From IMG/VR virus record IMGVR_UViG_3300050343_000145, positions 1-64,000 of that record: a stretch of 64,000 nucleotides of DNA, one strand, 5' to 3'. A program made the position numbers and the translations under genes. The notes under the pieces are model-generated. The model made no database searches. It saw only the letters and a program-made list of their open reading frames with translations, and was not told the DNA's origin. The first letter of the stretch is position 1; the number at the start of each line of letters is the position of its first letter. The stretch comes from a virus. Shown piece by piece: positions 8,293-14,485 of this stretch.

Positions 8293-8511
8293 TTATTTAA
8301 TTAGGGATGATAAGTATAACCATACTTGTTTTTGTTTGTATAAACCGCTTAAAATACTTTCGTGCATTTCAACAGTGATACCAACTTTAGATAATGTTTT
8401 GTTATCTATGTTTTCCTGACAGTCTTTAATCTCATTTTCAAGGTGGCATAAGTTTGCAAAAACTTTACAGACTGCTCGCTCTTTCGTTTCTTTAAGGTGA
8501 TCAACATTCAT
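8293..8511 (-). CDS. 72-residue helical protein, unknown
   Basis: A predicted coiled-coil-type helical protein (MNVDHLKETKERAVCKVFAN to GLYKQKQVWLYLSSLIK) with no recognised family. Its first base overlaps the last base of the upstream gene's stop (TAATG), so translation is coupled. Confidence 0.55.
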   Translation of the reverse strand: MNVDHLKETKERAVCKVFANLCHLENEIKDCQENIDNKTLSKVGITVEMHESILSGLYKQKQVWLYLSSLIK

Positions 8512-8738
8512 TAGTCTTTAATTATTATATTGTCGCCGTATAGCACAGAATCAATTGATCTGTCGTAAAAGTCTGCCCACGTTTGTAGTTGTCTGACGTC
8601 GTCAACAGTTAATTGATACCACGCCGTGTGACTCATTAGTCTGTATTTTAGTTGTTTAGCGGTGGCATATTCCCTCGCATTTGCATTTAGATTTTTCTTT
8701 AATTCAGGAAATAATCTTTGGTAAAGTGATTTGCTCAT
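8511..8738 (-). CDS. 75-residue basic protein, unknown
   Basis: A helical, basic N-terminus (MSKSLYQRLFPELKKNLNAN) and an aromatic middle (YRLMSHTAWYQLTVDDVRQL). First gene after promoter copy 2, whose GGATAAT box is about 35 bases upstream of the start. No family recognised. Confidence 0.55.
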   Translation of the reverse strand: MSKSLYQRLFPELKKNLNANAREYATAKQLKYRLMSHTAWYQLTVDDVRQLQTWADFYDRSIDSVLYGDNIIIKD

Positions 8739-8762
8739 AATTTAATTTTATTTAGTTTACAT

Positions 8763-8798
8763 TTATATTATCCGTTTGTATTCGTATTTAGTTTGTAT
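8763..8798 (-). promoter_or_regulatory. Early promoter motif, copy 2
   Basis: Minus strand: ACAAACTAAATACGA, 8 bases, CGGATAATATAAAT. It lies 25 bases before the gene that starts at 8738 and right after the end of the membrane-protein gene. Same spacing as the other copies. Confidence 0.66.
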
Positions 8799-8953
8799 TA
8801 AACCATTTCTTCAATCACACCGATTAACTCGCTGATTATCAATACTATAGTTGCCGCTATTATGTTGAAAGGTATTAGCGCATACCCGCCAATTCTTACT
8901 GTACTCTTCAGAATCGACACATAAAAATGTTTCGTTGCATTTGGATATTTCAT
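8798..8953 (-). CDS. 51-residue membrane protein
   Basis: Starts MKYPNATKHFYVSILKS and has one long hydrophobic segment (IPFNIIAATIVLIISELIGV) ending in EEMV. A single-pass inner-membrane protein is likely. Similar small proteins with an LKS-x-x-RI-x-GY pattern occur in other marine phages. Its stop touches promoter copy 2; the upstream neighbour is the tRNA-Met, four bases away. Role unknown (superinfection control or lysis timing are possibilities). Confidence 0.6.
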   Translation of the reverse strand: MKYPNATKHFYVSILKSTVRIGGYALIPFNIIAATIVLIISELIGVIEEMV

Positions 8954-8956
8954 TAG

Positions 8957-9028
<72 letters not shown>

Positions 9029-9033
9029 TTTAG

Positions 9034-9115
9034 TGGAAGTGGGCGGAGTCGAACCGCCGTTTGAGATGTCGTGTACCGCAATCAAGCGAACAGTCTCACT
9101 TACCATATCACTCCC
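9034..9115 (-). ncRNA. tRNA-like RNA with alanine-type acceptor (G3-U70) and no normal anticodon arm
   Basis: Acceptor strands GGGAGTG and CACTTCC pair over 7 bp with a G-U wobble at the third pair and discriminator A, the alanine identity element shared by tRNA-Ala and tmRNA. The T-arm is perfect (GGCGG, TTCGACT, CCGCC). In between, a long irregular hairpin replaces the D and anticodon arms: TGAGA with TCTCA, then TGT with ACA, then CG with CG around a 15-base loop. The 5' end GGGAGTGATATGG recalls tmRNA 5' ends. It could be a mini tmRNA-like RNA, a decayed tRNA or a tRNA damaged by sequence errors. Confidence 0.5.
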
Positions 9116-9120
9116 TAAAA

Positions 9121-9365
9121 AGGTGAGGCGGACAGCACTGGAAAGTTAATCTGTTTATACTGTCTTTCTGGCAATTCACTTATGTGTAAGTTAGTGTAGC
9201 GTCTGGAAATTCATCAAACAATTATTAAGTGTAATACACTCCCGTCTTCTTTTGGGTAATTACTCCCTAGAATTCACATACACTTATAATTGGCTTCAAA
9301 TCCTTCTTAGCTTCCTATTTCTTACCTAATTAAGCTACTCGTCCTTCCAACCTTAAACCTCACCT
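9121..9365 (-). ncRNA. Probable structured RNA closed by an 8-bp stem
   Basis: This gene-free stretch begins and ends (minus strand) with AGGTGAGG and CCTCACCT, a perfect 8-bp closing stem, followed directly by TTTTT. Inside are further stems, such as TAGCTT with AAGCTA (with GGTTGG and CCAATT around it) and several GGGAGT-containing hairpins. There is no coding potential beyond short open frames. It lies between tRNA-like elements, so a non-coding RNA or a processed RNA precursor is plausible. The strand is inferred from the T-run and the neighbouring RNA genes. Confidence 0.45.
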
Positions 9366-9368
9366 ATA

Positions 9369-9557
9369 TTATTTTCTGCGCCAAGCTCGGTGAACGGAAT
9401 CGCTCACCTCTTGACTCACTATCTGTATTGTGTTACCTGTTTTATGTGCTATTATAGGTACATAAGAATAGGTTTGGGTTGTTGAACAAGGCATACAAGT
9501 TCTATATCCTAATTTGATTCGTACTTCGTGTACTTTGTCGCCGCATTTACAATACAT
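9369..9557 (-). CDS. Small zinc-ribbon protein of a conserved phage type
   Basis: A 62-residue protein with Cys pairs CKCG and CMPC and the conserved stretch VPIIAHKTGNTIQIVS. Short proteins carrying a HKTGN-x-I-x-IV pattern after a zinc knuckle are frequent in marine phages; function unknown. The C-terminus is basic (HRAWRRK). First gene after promoter copy 3. Confidence 0.62.
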   Translation of the reverse strand: MYCKCGDKVHEVRIKLGYRTCMPCSTTQTYSYVPIIAHKTGNTIQIVSQEVSDSVHRAWRRK

Positions 9558-9580
9558 ATATTAATTTTTTATTTGTTACA

Positions 9581-9618
9581 TTTATATTATCCAATACTAG
9601 TCGTATTTAGTTTGTATC
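9581..9618 (-). promoter_or_regulatory. Early promoter motif, copy 3
   Basis: Minus strand: ACAAACTAAATACGA, 8 bases, TGGATAATATAAATG, about 25 bases upstream of the gene starting at 9557. It overlaps the 3' end of the 42-residue gene at 9597-9725. Confidence 0.66.
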
Positions 9619-9725
9619 CATTGTGGAATACCTGAGTTGTATCGTTCCCAATACTGTTGTTCCGCTGCAATTATTTGTGCTTGCAGTAATTTGTGGTGGC
9701 TAAACTTTCTCTTTCGTTTGTTCAT
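9597..9725 (-). CDS. 42-residue basic protein, unknown
   Basis: Starts MNKRKRKFSHHKLLQAQIIA and ends PQWIQTKYD. Its start lies inside the 3' end of the upstream gene (26-base overlap) and its stop lies inside promoter copy 3. No recognised family. Confidence 0.5.
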   Translation of the reverse strand: MNKRKRKFSHHKLLQAQIIAAEQQYWERYNSGIPQWIQTKYD

Positions 9726-9891
9726 ATAGTTTTCTTATTGCTAGGTTCATGACGTGCGAATGTATAGCGTTGTAGTTATCGCCTTCCGCTTCATACTCTG
9801 ATAGTTGCCAATCAATACTATCATACATTAATTCTTTAGTGACGTCTGCAATACCCTGTGCAATATCGTCTAATTCTTTCATTTTACTCAT
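9700..9891 (-). CDS. 63-residue acidic protein, unknown
   Basis: Starts MSKMKELDDIAQGIADVTKE. Mostly helical and acidic, with HSHVMNLAIRKLYEQ in the C-terminal half. It overlaps its upstream neighbour by 8 bases (GAGTAA inside ATGAGTAA), the usual coupling of this operon. No family recognised. Confidence 0.55.
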   Translation of the reverse strand: MSKMKELDDIAQGIADVTKELMYDSIDWQLSEYEAEGDNYNAIHSHVMNLAIRKLYEQTKEKV

Positions 9892-10006
9892 TATTTTTAT
9901 ATTTTTTGTATTCTTCTTGTGTTACCCATTTATCAATTTCTGATATAAATACCATTTCATCTCTAAATATTAATCCATTAAAGTTACCTTGTTCTAAAAA
10001 TCTCAT
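9884..10006 (-). CDS. 40-residue protein, unknown
   Basis: Starts MRFLEQGNFNGLIFRDEMVF, ends in the charged helix EEYKKYKNNE. Support is the chain of short overlaps with both neighbours and the absence of any alternative frame here. Confidence 0.5.
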   Translation of the reverse strand: MRFLEQGNFNGLIFRDEMVFISEIDKWVTQEEYKKYKNNE

Positions 10007-10007
10007 A

Positions 10008-10121
10008 CTATATATTATTTAGTAATTCATCTTTGTCGAAACCTTGCTCTATTGCAAACTCTAGTGATCCTTCACCGAACTTTTCTTCGAACAACCGTTC
10101 TAATTCTTCTGTATTATTCAT
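10008..10121 (-). CDS. 37-residue acidic protein, unknown
   Basis: Reads MNNTEELERLFEEKFGEG, ends DKDELLNNI. Strongly acidic and helical. The start overlaps the stop of the upstream gene by 8 bases (ATGAATAA). Function unknown. Confidence 0.5.
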   Translation of the reverse strand: MNNTEELERLFEEKFGEGSLEFAIEQGFDKDELLNNI

Positions 10122-10338
10122 TGTAATAAGGTTTTAAGTAGTTAGTGTTATAATTAATTGATTTTGCTACATTTTGTCTGAATTGCCACTCGTTTTTTCT
10201 GTATTCATAGCTTTGACACCATTTTTTCGTTGCAGTTACTTGTGGTATTGTACCGTATTTGGCTTCATAGTCAAGACATTGCTGTAGTTTGGCTTGTATT
10301 AATTCAGGTTTGTAGTCTTTAAATTTATTCATATTCAA
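10114..10338 (-). CDS. 74-residue basic protein, unknown
   Basis: Starts MNMNKFKDYKPELIQAKLQQ and contains KKWCQSYEYRKNEWQFRQN. First gene after promoter copy 4, whose GGATAAT box ends only a few bases before the start, so either the leader is very short or translation begins at the second Met. No family recognised. Confidence 0.5.
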   Translation of the reverse strand: MNMNKFKDYKPELIQAKLQQCLDYEAKYGTIPQVTATKKWCQSYEYRKNEWQFRQNVAKSINYNTNYLKPYYNE

Positions 10339-10375
10339 TTATATTATCCGTTTTTGTTCGTGTCTAGTTTGTAAG
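10339..10375 (-). promoter_or_regulatory. Early promoter motif, copy 4
   Basis: Minus strand: ACAAACTAGACACGA, 8 bases, CGGATAATATAATTG. It overlaps the last codons of the upstream gene and directly precedes the gene that starts at 10338. Confidence 0.62.
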
Positions 10376-10601
10376 TCACACCTGAGTTGTTATAGTTCCA
10401 TATTGTAGTATAACTAGGTTTCTTACGTTTACTGTAGTTGCTTTTTTGTTCAACTCGGTATCTTTTGTTACCCATACCACTGCAAGGTCCGTGTACTTTA
10501 GCCATCTCATAGTGAGAATGAGCTCGTTGTTTTCTTTTTGCTTTGGTAAATGCGAGGAGTTCTTTCATCGTCTTACATACATAGTAGGTTTTATTTGTCA
10601 T
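10344..10601 (-). CDS. 85-residue basic protein, unknown
   Basis: I chose the start at 10601 (MTNKTYYVCKTMKELLAF) because it overlaps the upstream stop by 11 bases; the longer reading from 10649 would lie inside that gene. The C-terminal half is basic and aromatic (NYSKRKKPSYTTIWNY). Possibly nucleic-acid-binding, but no motif is recognised. Confidence 0.55.
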   Translation of the reverse strand: MTNKTYYVCKTMKELLAFTKAKRKQRAHSHYEMAKVHGPCSGMGNKRYRVEQKSNYSKRKKPSYTTIWNYNNSGVTYKLDTNKNG

Positions 10602-10725
10602 AGTGTTCAAGTATTTCTTCGACTGCATTACTGAAGTCATGGTGATCAATTGTTTCTTCTCTTAACATTTTAGCATGGAAGTGCAGTTCGTTAAGTAGTT
10701 CGCGTAGTGTTTTATCTAGTATCAT
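10591..10725 (-). CDS. 44-residue helical protein, unknown
   Basis: Starts MILDKTLRELLNELHFHAKM, ends VEEILEHYDK. An amphipathic, charged helix pair seems likely. It overlaps the upstream membrane protein by four bases (ATGA). Confidence 0.52.
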   Translation of the reverse strand: MILDKTLRELLNELHFHAKMLREETIDHHDFSNAVEEILEHYDK

Positions 10726-10832
10726 AATGTAAATCCGCCGTTGTTAAGTAAGTTAGTTAAGTAGATTACTGTTCCGATAAAGATTGCAAGGTTGTACTTT
10801 TGTACTGTAGTCATTTCGTTATTATTTTTCAT
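10722..10832 (-). CDS. 36-residue single-pass membrane protein
   Basis: Starts MKNNNEMTTVQKYNLAIF with a hydrophobic stretch (IFIGTVIYLTNLL) and a short tail NNGGFTL. Likely membrane-embedded. First gene after promoter copy 5. Function unknown. Confidence 0.52.
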   Translation of the reverse strand: MKNNNEMTTVQKYNLAIFIGTVIYLTNLLNNGGFTL

Positions 10833-10843
10833 ATTATTAATTT

Positions 10844-10882
10844 ATTATATTATCCGTTAGTTGTCGTATTTAGTTTGTGAGT
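10844..10882 (-). promoter_or_regulatory. Early promoter motif, copy 5
   Basis: Minus strand: ACAAACTAAATACGA, 8 bases, CGGATAATATAATAA. It lies within the last codons of the upstream gene and just ahead of the gene starting at 10832. Confidence 0.64.
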
Positions 10883-10981
10883 CTCGATTATACCTAGTAC
10901 ATCTTCTCTAGTTAGTTTATCTTCCATTTGCATACCTATTGCCCAAGTAAGATCATTTCCGTAATTATCTGTATATATCAT
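10850..10981 (-). CDS. 43-residue protein, unknown
   Basis: Starts MIYTDNYGNDLTWAIGMQME. The coding frame runs through promoter copy 5, so the last residues (HKLNTTTNG) are partly dictated by the promoter sequence. No family recognised. Confidence 0.45.
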   Translation of the reverse strand: MIYTDNYGNDLTWAIGMQMEDKLTREDVLGIIETHKLNTTTNG

Positions 10982-11049
10982 TGTATTCGTTTTTTATCAT
11001 TCCTTTTTCTCATCTATTCATTTTAATTTTATTTAGTTTGTTTATTAAT

Positions 11050-11249
11050 TCACTTAGTATATTCAGTGTTAGTGTACTTTAATCTTTCGTCAAACCAATC
11101 TTGATTTACTATTTCATAAGTTAGAAAGTAGTTGAATATTTCATTTTCATTTTCTATGTTTTCAATAGTTCCACAGTAGTCTGGGTTTTCATTTAGGTTA
11201 GTAATTTCTTTTTGAATTCATTTTTAATTAGTGGTAAAGTTCTTAACAT
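11050..11249 (-). CDS. Small acidic protein with a frame break near 11213
   Basis: The long open frame after the break contains NENPDYCGTIENIENE and NYFLTYEIVNQDWFDERL but lacks a start. An upstream ATG at 11249 (MLRTLPLIKNEFKK) joins it if the AAAAA run near 11209-11213 had one more base. Whole product about 65 residues, acidic, unknown function. The break is probably a consensus error. Confidence 0.45.
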
Positions 11250-11277
11250 ATTTCATATTATTTATTATTTGTTACAC

Positions 11278-11314
11278 TTATATTATCCATTTAACTTCGT
11301 ATTTAGTTTGTAAG
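11278..11314 (-). promoter_or_regulatory. Early promoter motif, copy 6
   Basis: Minus strand: ACAAACTAAATACGA, 8 bases, TGGATAATATAAGTG, about 30 bases upstream of the broken small gene at 11050-11249. Confidence 0.64.
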
Positions 11315-11326
11315 TTTGTATAGAAA

Positions 11327-11467
11327 TTATCTTACTCTATCGTATTTTGAAATTGGTATCATTTCAATTAACTTTCTCATTCTTTCACGAGATTTATCGG
11401 TAGGATTAAAGTTAGAGTGGAACTCATCTATTTGTTGTAATTCTAGGTATATTTCTTTTAAATTCAT
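11327..11467 (-). CDS. 46-residue basic helical protein, unknown
   Basis: Starts MNLKEIYLELQQIDEFHSNF and ends ISKYDRVR. Charged and helical. It stands alone between promoter copy 6 downstream and a tRNA-like hairpin upstream. No recognised family. Confidence 0.5.
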   Translation of the reverse strand: MNLKEIYLELQQIDEFHSNFNPTDKSRERMRKLIEMIPISKYDRVR

Positions 11468-11488
11468 TTTATATTATTTTAATTTTAG

Positions 11489-11529
11489 TTGACACGGTGA
11501 GAATCGAACTCACAAAAACCGTTGTGTCA
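11489..11529 (-). ncRNA. tRNA-fragment-like hairpin: T-arm plus acceptor stem
   Basis: Minus strand: TGACAC and GTGTCA pair as a 6-bp acceptor-like stem enclosing a perfect T-arm (GTGAG, TTCGATT, CTCAC) with a following A as discriminator. D and anticodon arms are absent; only about ten bases join the two stems. It may be a tRNA remnant, a tRNA mimic, or the 3' end of a tRNA captured at a recombination site. The roughly 150 bases upstream (11530-11677) contain no gene I can support. Confidence 0.4.
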
Positions 11530-11677
11530 TTTACTCATTCACATTTTTATACTTATAGAAACAAGTGGAACTTAAAGTAGGTAGTTTGTTTACTGTTGTA
11601 AATTTGTTTACAGATGTAACCCTTCACCTGTGTACCTGTAAAAGTGTGACATTAGGTACATAATGATTTAATAGTAG

Positions 11678-12001
11678 TTAGCTATTGTCACTGTTTTCAA
11701 GTAGTTTAATTCTTTCGATTACTACATTTCGAACATTACTTGGCATGTCAGTTGATTGAGACCAGTAACCTCTCTTTAACCAGCAAGGTAGAATGTTTAG
11801 TTTAGGTAACATTACTTTAAGAACCTCATCGTGATTGTAGGTTATTTGTTCATGTTTGTTATTGATGAAGGTAATGATTTGGTTTCTACCGTACCAAGAC
11901 TTTCTTACAACAAAGTTATTGCGGTGAATCGGTGGGAAGATTTCAGTTAGTTCATCTTTACTTAGGTTAGTGATCGCATCGTTTAATTTTAATTTATTCA
12001 T
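11678..12001 (-). CDS. 107-residue basic protein, unknown
   Basis: Start chosen at 12001 (MNKLKLNDAITNLSKDELTE) because promoter copy 7 occupies the bases of the longer reading. A basic, aromatic middle (HRNNFVVRKSWYGRNQIITF) and a hydrophobic PCWLKRGYW. No motif recognised. It is the first gene of the minus-strand early block next to the divergent region, so it is probably among the first expressed and a good candidate for host takeover (inference). Confidence 0.58.
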   Translation of the reverse strand: MNKLKLNDAITNLSKDELTEIFPPIHRNNFVVRKSWYGRNQIITFINNKHEQITYNHDEVLKVMLPKLNILPCWLKRGYWSQSTDMPSNVRNVVIERIKLLENSDNS

Positions 12002-12028
12002 AATAGTTACATTTAATTTGTTATACAC

Positions 12029-12066
12029 TTATATTATCCGAGATACTTCGTGTTTAGTCTGTATAA
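12029..12066 (-). promoter_or_regulatory. Early promoter motif, copy 7 (first promoter of the early block)
   Basis: Minus strand: ACAGACTAAACACGA, 8 bases, CGGATAATATAAGTG, about 28 bases upstream of the start at 12001. Marks the boundary of the early region. Confidence 0.68.
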
Positions 12067-12270
12067 TGCTATACAACTGTAAATCCATTTATAATATAAA
12101 TAAACAATATGGGGGGTGGTGAAATATATTTGACTTTTATATAAGGTGTACGGGGTAAATACGGTAAAGTAACCCACAACCTCTATATGCGACGTTAGCT
12201 AATAAAGTATACTAGTAGCTACCTAATGTCTCACTATTAACTTATTGGCATTCTAAGTGATAATATAGGT
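12067..12270. promoter_or_regulatory. Divergent intergenic control region
   Basis: About 200 bases without a gene between the leftward early and rightward structural blocks. It has a GGGGGG run near 12112, a TTGACTTTTATATAAG stretch near 12130, the palindrome ACTAGT near 12211 and a GTGATAATATAGG box right before the plus-strand start at 12271. The last may be a structural-block promoter; it shares GATAATATA with the early motif but not the ACTAAATACGA half. Confidence 0.45.
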
Positions 12271-12501
12271 ATGGCACAAAAACTATCACCTACAGCACGC
12301 AGAGCGAAAGCAGCGAGAGATAAACGCTACGCAATGAGTGAGTGGGGCAAATATAAAAAAAGAACTGCACAAGCAAAGAAGTGTCCTAAGGGATACGACT
12401 ACGACCACCGAACTAGTAAATGTATTAAATCTTCTCGAAATCGTGCTGGTGGGAAAAACGGAACTAAAAACGAAACAACCAGAAAACGATACGGTTACTA
12501 A
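12271..12501 (+). CDS. Small basic protein, first gene of the plus-strand block
   Basis: A 76-residue, Lys/Arg-rich protein (MAQKLSPTARRAKAARDKRY) with two cysteines spaced 14 apart around PKGYDYDHRTSK. Similar small basic proteins recur further on (21293, 59155, 59286). Likely a minor virion or DNA-binding protein; unproven. No Shine-Dalgarno; the start follows ATAATATAGGT. Confidence 0.6.
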   Translation: MAQKLSPTARRAKAARDKRYAMSEWGKYKKRTAQAKKCPKGYDYDHRTSKCIKSSRNRAGGKNGTKNETTRKRYGY

Positions 12502-12511
12502 AACATCACTA

Positions 12512-14482
12512 ATGAGTAAAATACAAAACTACACAAACGATTCGCTTATAAAAGGGTCAGATAAAGTCCTAGGGTCTTCGTTTGAAAACAACTTATGGGT
12601 AACTAGAAATTACTCAATGAACAGTTTGGCATCATTCTTTGTCAACTATCTAAGCCAGAACGGTGTGAGTTACGATTTAGCATCAATGACAACAGACATT
12701 GACACTAATTCTACAAGCATCAGCACAATAACAACCCAGCAAAGCACAAACACTACAAGTATTGGCGCAAATAGCACTTACAGTACAAATTTAGCCGCTT
12801 CATTTGGAACAGCGGACGCAAACGGTAACGTAACGAGCTTTTCACAGGCTTTCGCGGATCAAGTTTTCAGTGTTACGGCATCGAATAGATTCGCTACAAG
12901 CACATACGCTAACAATTTAGCCTCATCTGTGGGTACATACGATGCAAACGGTAATTTACAGAGCATGTCACAGTCATTCGCAAACAGTGTAATGACAACA
13001 ACAAACGACGCAACCTTTGCAACGAGCTCATTTGTCAATAATTTAGGCTCTAGCTTTGGTACAGTGGCATCTGACGGTACAGTAACCCTGTCTGTAAGCT
13101 TCGCGAATGAAGTTTTATCAACAACAACCACTGCGGATTTTGCTTCTACTACATATGTAAACAATTTAGGTAGTAGTTTTGGTACAGTGGCAGCAGATGG
13201 AACAGTTACACCCAGTATAGCGTTTGCAAATACTAGTCATGAGCCTTGAAACAGTCCACTGATTATGCAGAAGCTTCGGCAGTTACTAGTTTAGGGACTA
13301 CAGTTGGAAACAATACATCAGCTATTTCAATAAATCAAATCTTCTATAAACGGTGTACGATCAAAATACGGTGTAACATTAGACACAAACGGCGCTTTAA
13401 CTGGTTTTCAAATTATAAGTGGAGCAAATGCACAAAGTGATTTTATTGTAAACGCAGATAATTTTAAAATATACAGCTCAAATGGCGAATTAAGCCCATT
13501 TAGTGTTATAACAGACGGCAGCACGAGTAAAGTACAAATAAACGGTAACTTAAATGTGTCCGATACGGTCACAATTGAGGGTTCTGGAGATTTTTCTTCC
13601 GGTGATGGAAGTATTAACGATTTAAACGGTAGACCAACTGCTTTACTTATGAGAGCAGGCGCGGTAGCTGGAGATATTGGTTCAGTTTGTTTAGAAATGC
13701 AATCGGATTCAAGATGGCACCATGTTATAAAAACTACAGGCGGTACAGATGAAGACGGTAACTTTGATTTAAATGCAGAATACAGGTTAGGTAAATCACT
13801 TGTGGTAGGTAACGAAGGGGATAACTTTTCAAGAATAATGATGAAATTGAATGGTGCTGGATTAATAATACCAAACCAAACAGCCAATAGTGTAACGCCT
13901 TCACCAGACTACGCAAGCGGTATGAATATTATATTTAATAATAATAACGGCGGTAGGGATGGAGATTCTGGTAGGTTACATGTTAGCGAATATTATAAAA
14001 CATTCTTTTTGGATATTCCATCAAATCCTTTAACTACAGGGACTTTTGCGGATATAACTTTTGCAATTAGAAAATATGTTCCCGCTGTGGTTGGCCCACC
14101 GGCTGTTGATGCTTATGAAACTAAGGTGGCTTGGATAGATAATTCAGATGATAGCTGGAACGCAAAGGGAGATGTTAACGGAACAGCTTTTAATATAACA
14201 TCTGATTACAGGTTAAAAGAAGACTTCCAATCATTCAATGGTTTAAACATACTTAATAATATAAATGTATACGATTTTAAATGGAAAGATGTAGATGGAA
14301 TTGAAGGTAAAAGAGCTTACGGTGTAAAAGCACACGAATTACAAGAGCAAATGCCTTCAGCGGTAACCGGCGAACACGATGGAAATAAAATGCAAAAAGT
14401 AGATTATTCTAAATTAGTGCCTATATTGGTAAAATCTATACAAGAATTACAAGCACAAGTACAACAATTACAAAATCCATAA
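12512..14482 (+). CDS. Tail fibre with S74 endosialidase-chaperone domain; two frame breaks
   Basis: Start MSKIQNYTNDSLIKGSDKV at 12512 carries the anchor module also found at 14486 and 23194. Four degenerate repeats follow (pattern NNLGSSFGTVAADGTV then SFAN), then a fibre domain (KYGVTLDTNGALTGFQIISG). The C-terminus is an intramolecular chaperone (SDYRLKEDF, YGVKAHELQEQMPSAVTGE, DYSKLVPILVKSIQELQAQ) that trimerises the fibre and is usually cut off. The frame is lost near 13240 and again near 13345; both parts clearly belong to one protein. Role: host receptor binding. Confidence 0.82.
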
Positions 14483-14485
14483 CAT

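Noticed and set aside
9031-9365. Complete phage tmRNA spanning the whole gene-free stretch
   Set aside because: No convincing tag sequence ending in Ala-Leu-Ala-Ala-stop; the only short frame (GRVA-stop near 9330) is a poor match, and the best 5' acceptor strand is only 82 bases from the 3' end. Kept as two separate RNA candidates.
11489-11529. attP site for integration
   Set aside because: No integrase, excisionase or repressor seen in the window; a tRNA fragment alone is not enough.
12338-12511. Longer N-terminus for the first fibre gene
   Set aside because: It overlaps the small basic gene at 12271-12501 in another frame; MSKIQNYT at 12512 matches the anchor module of paralogues.
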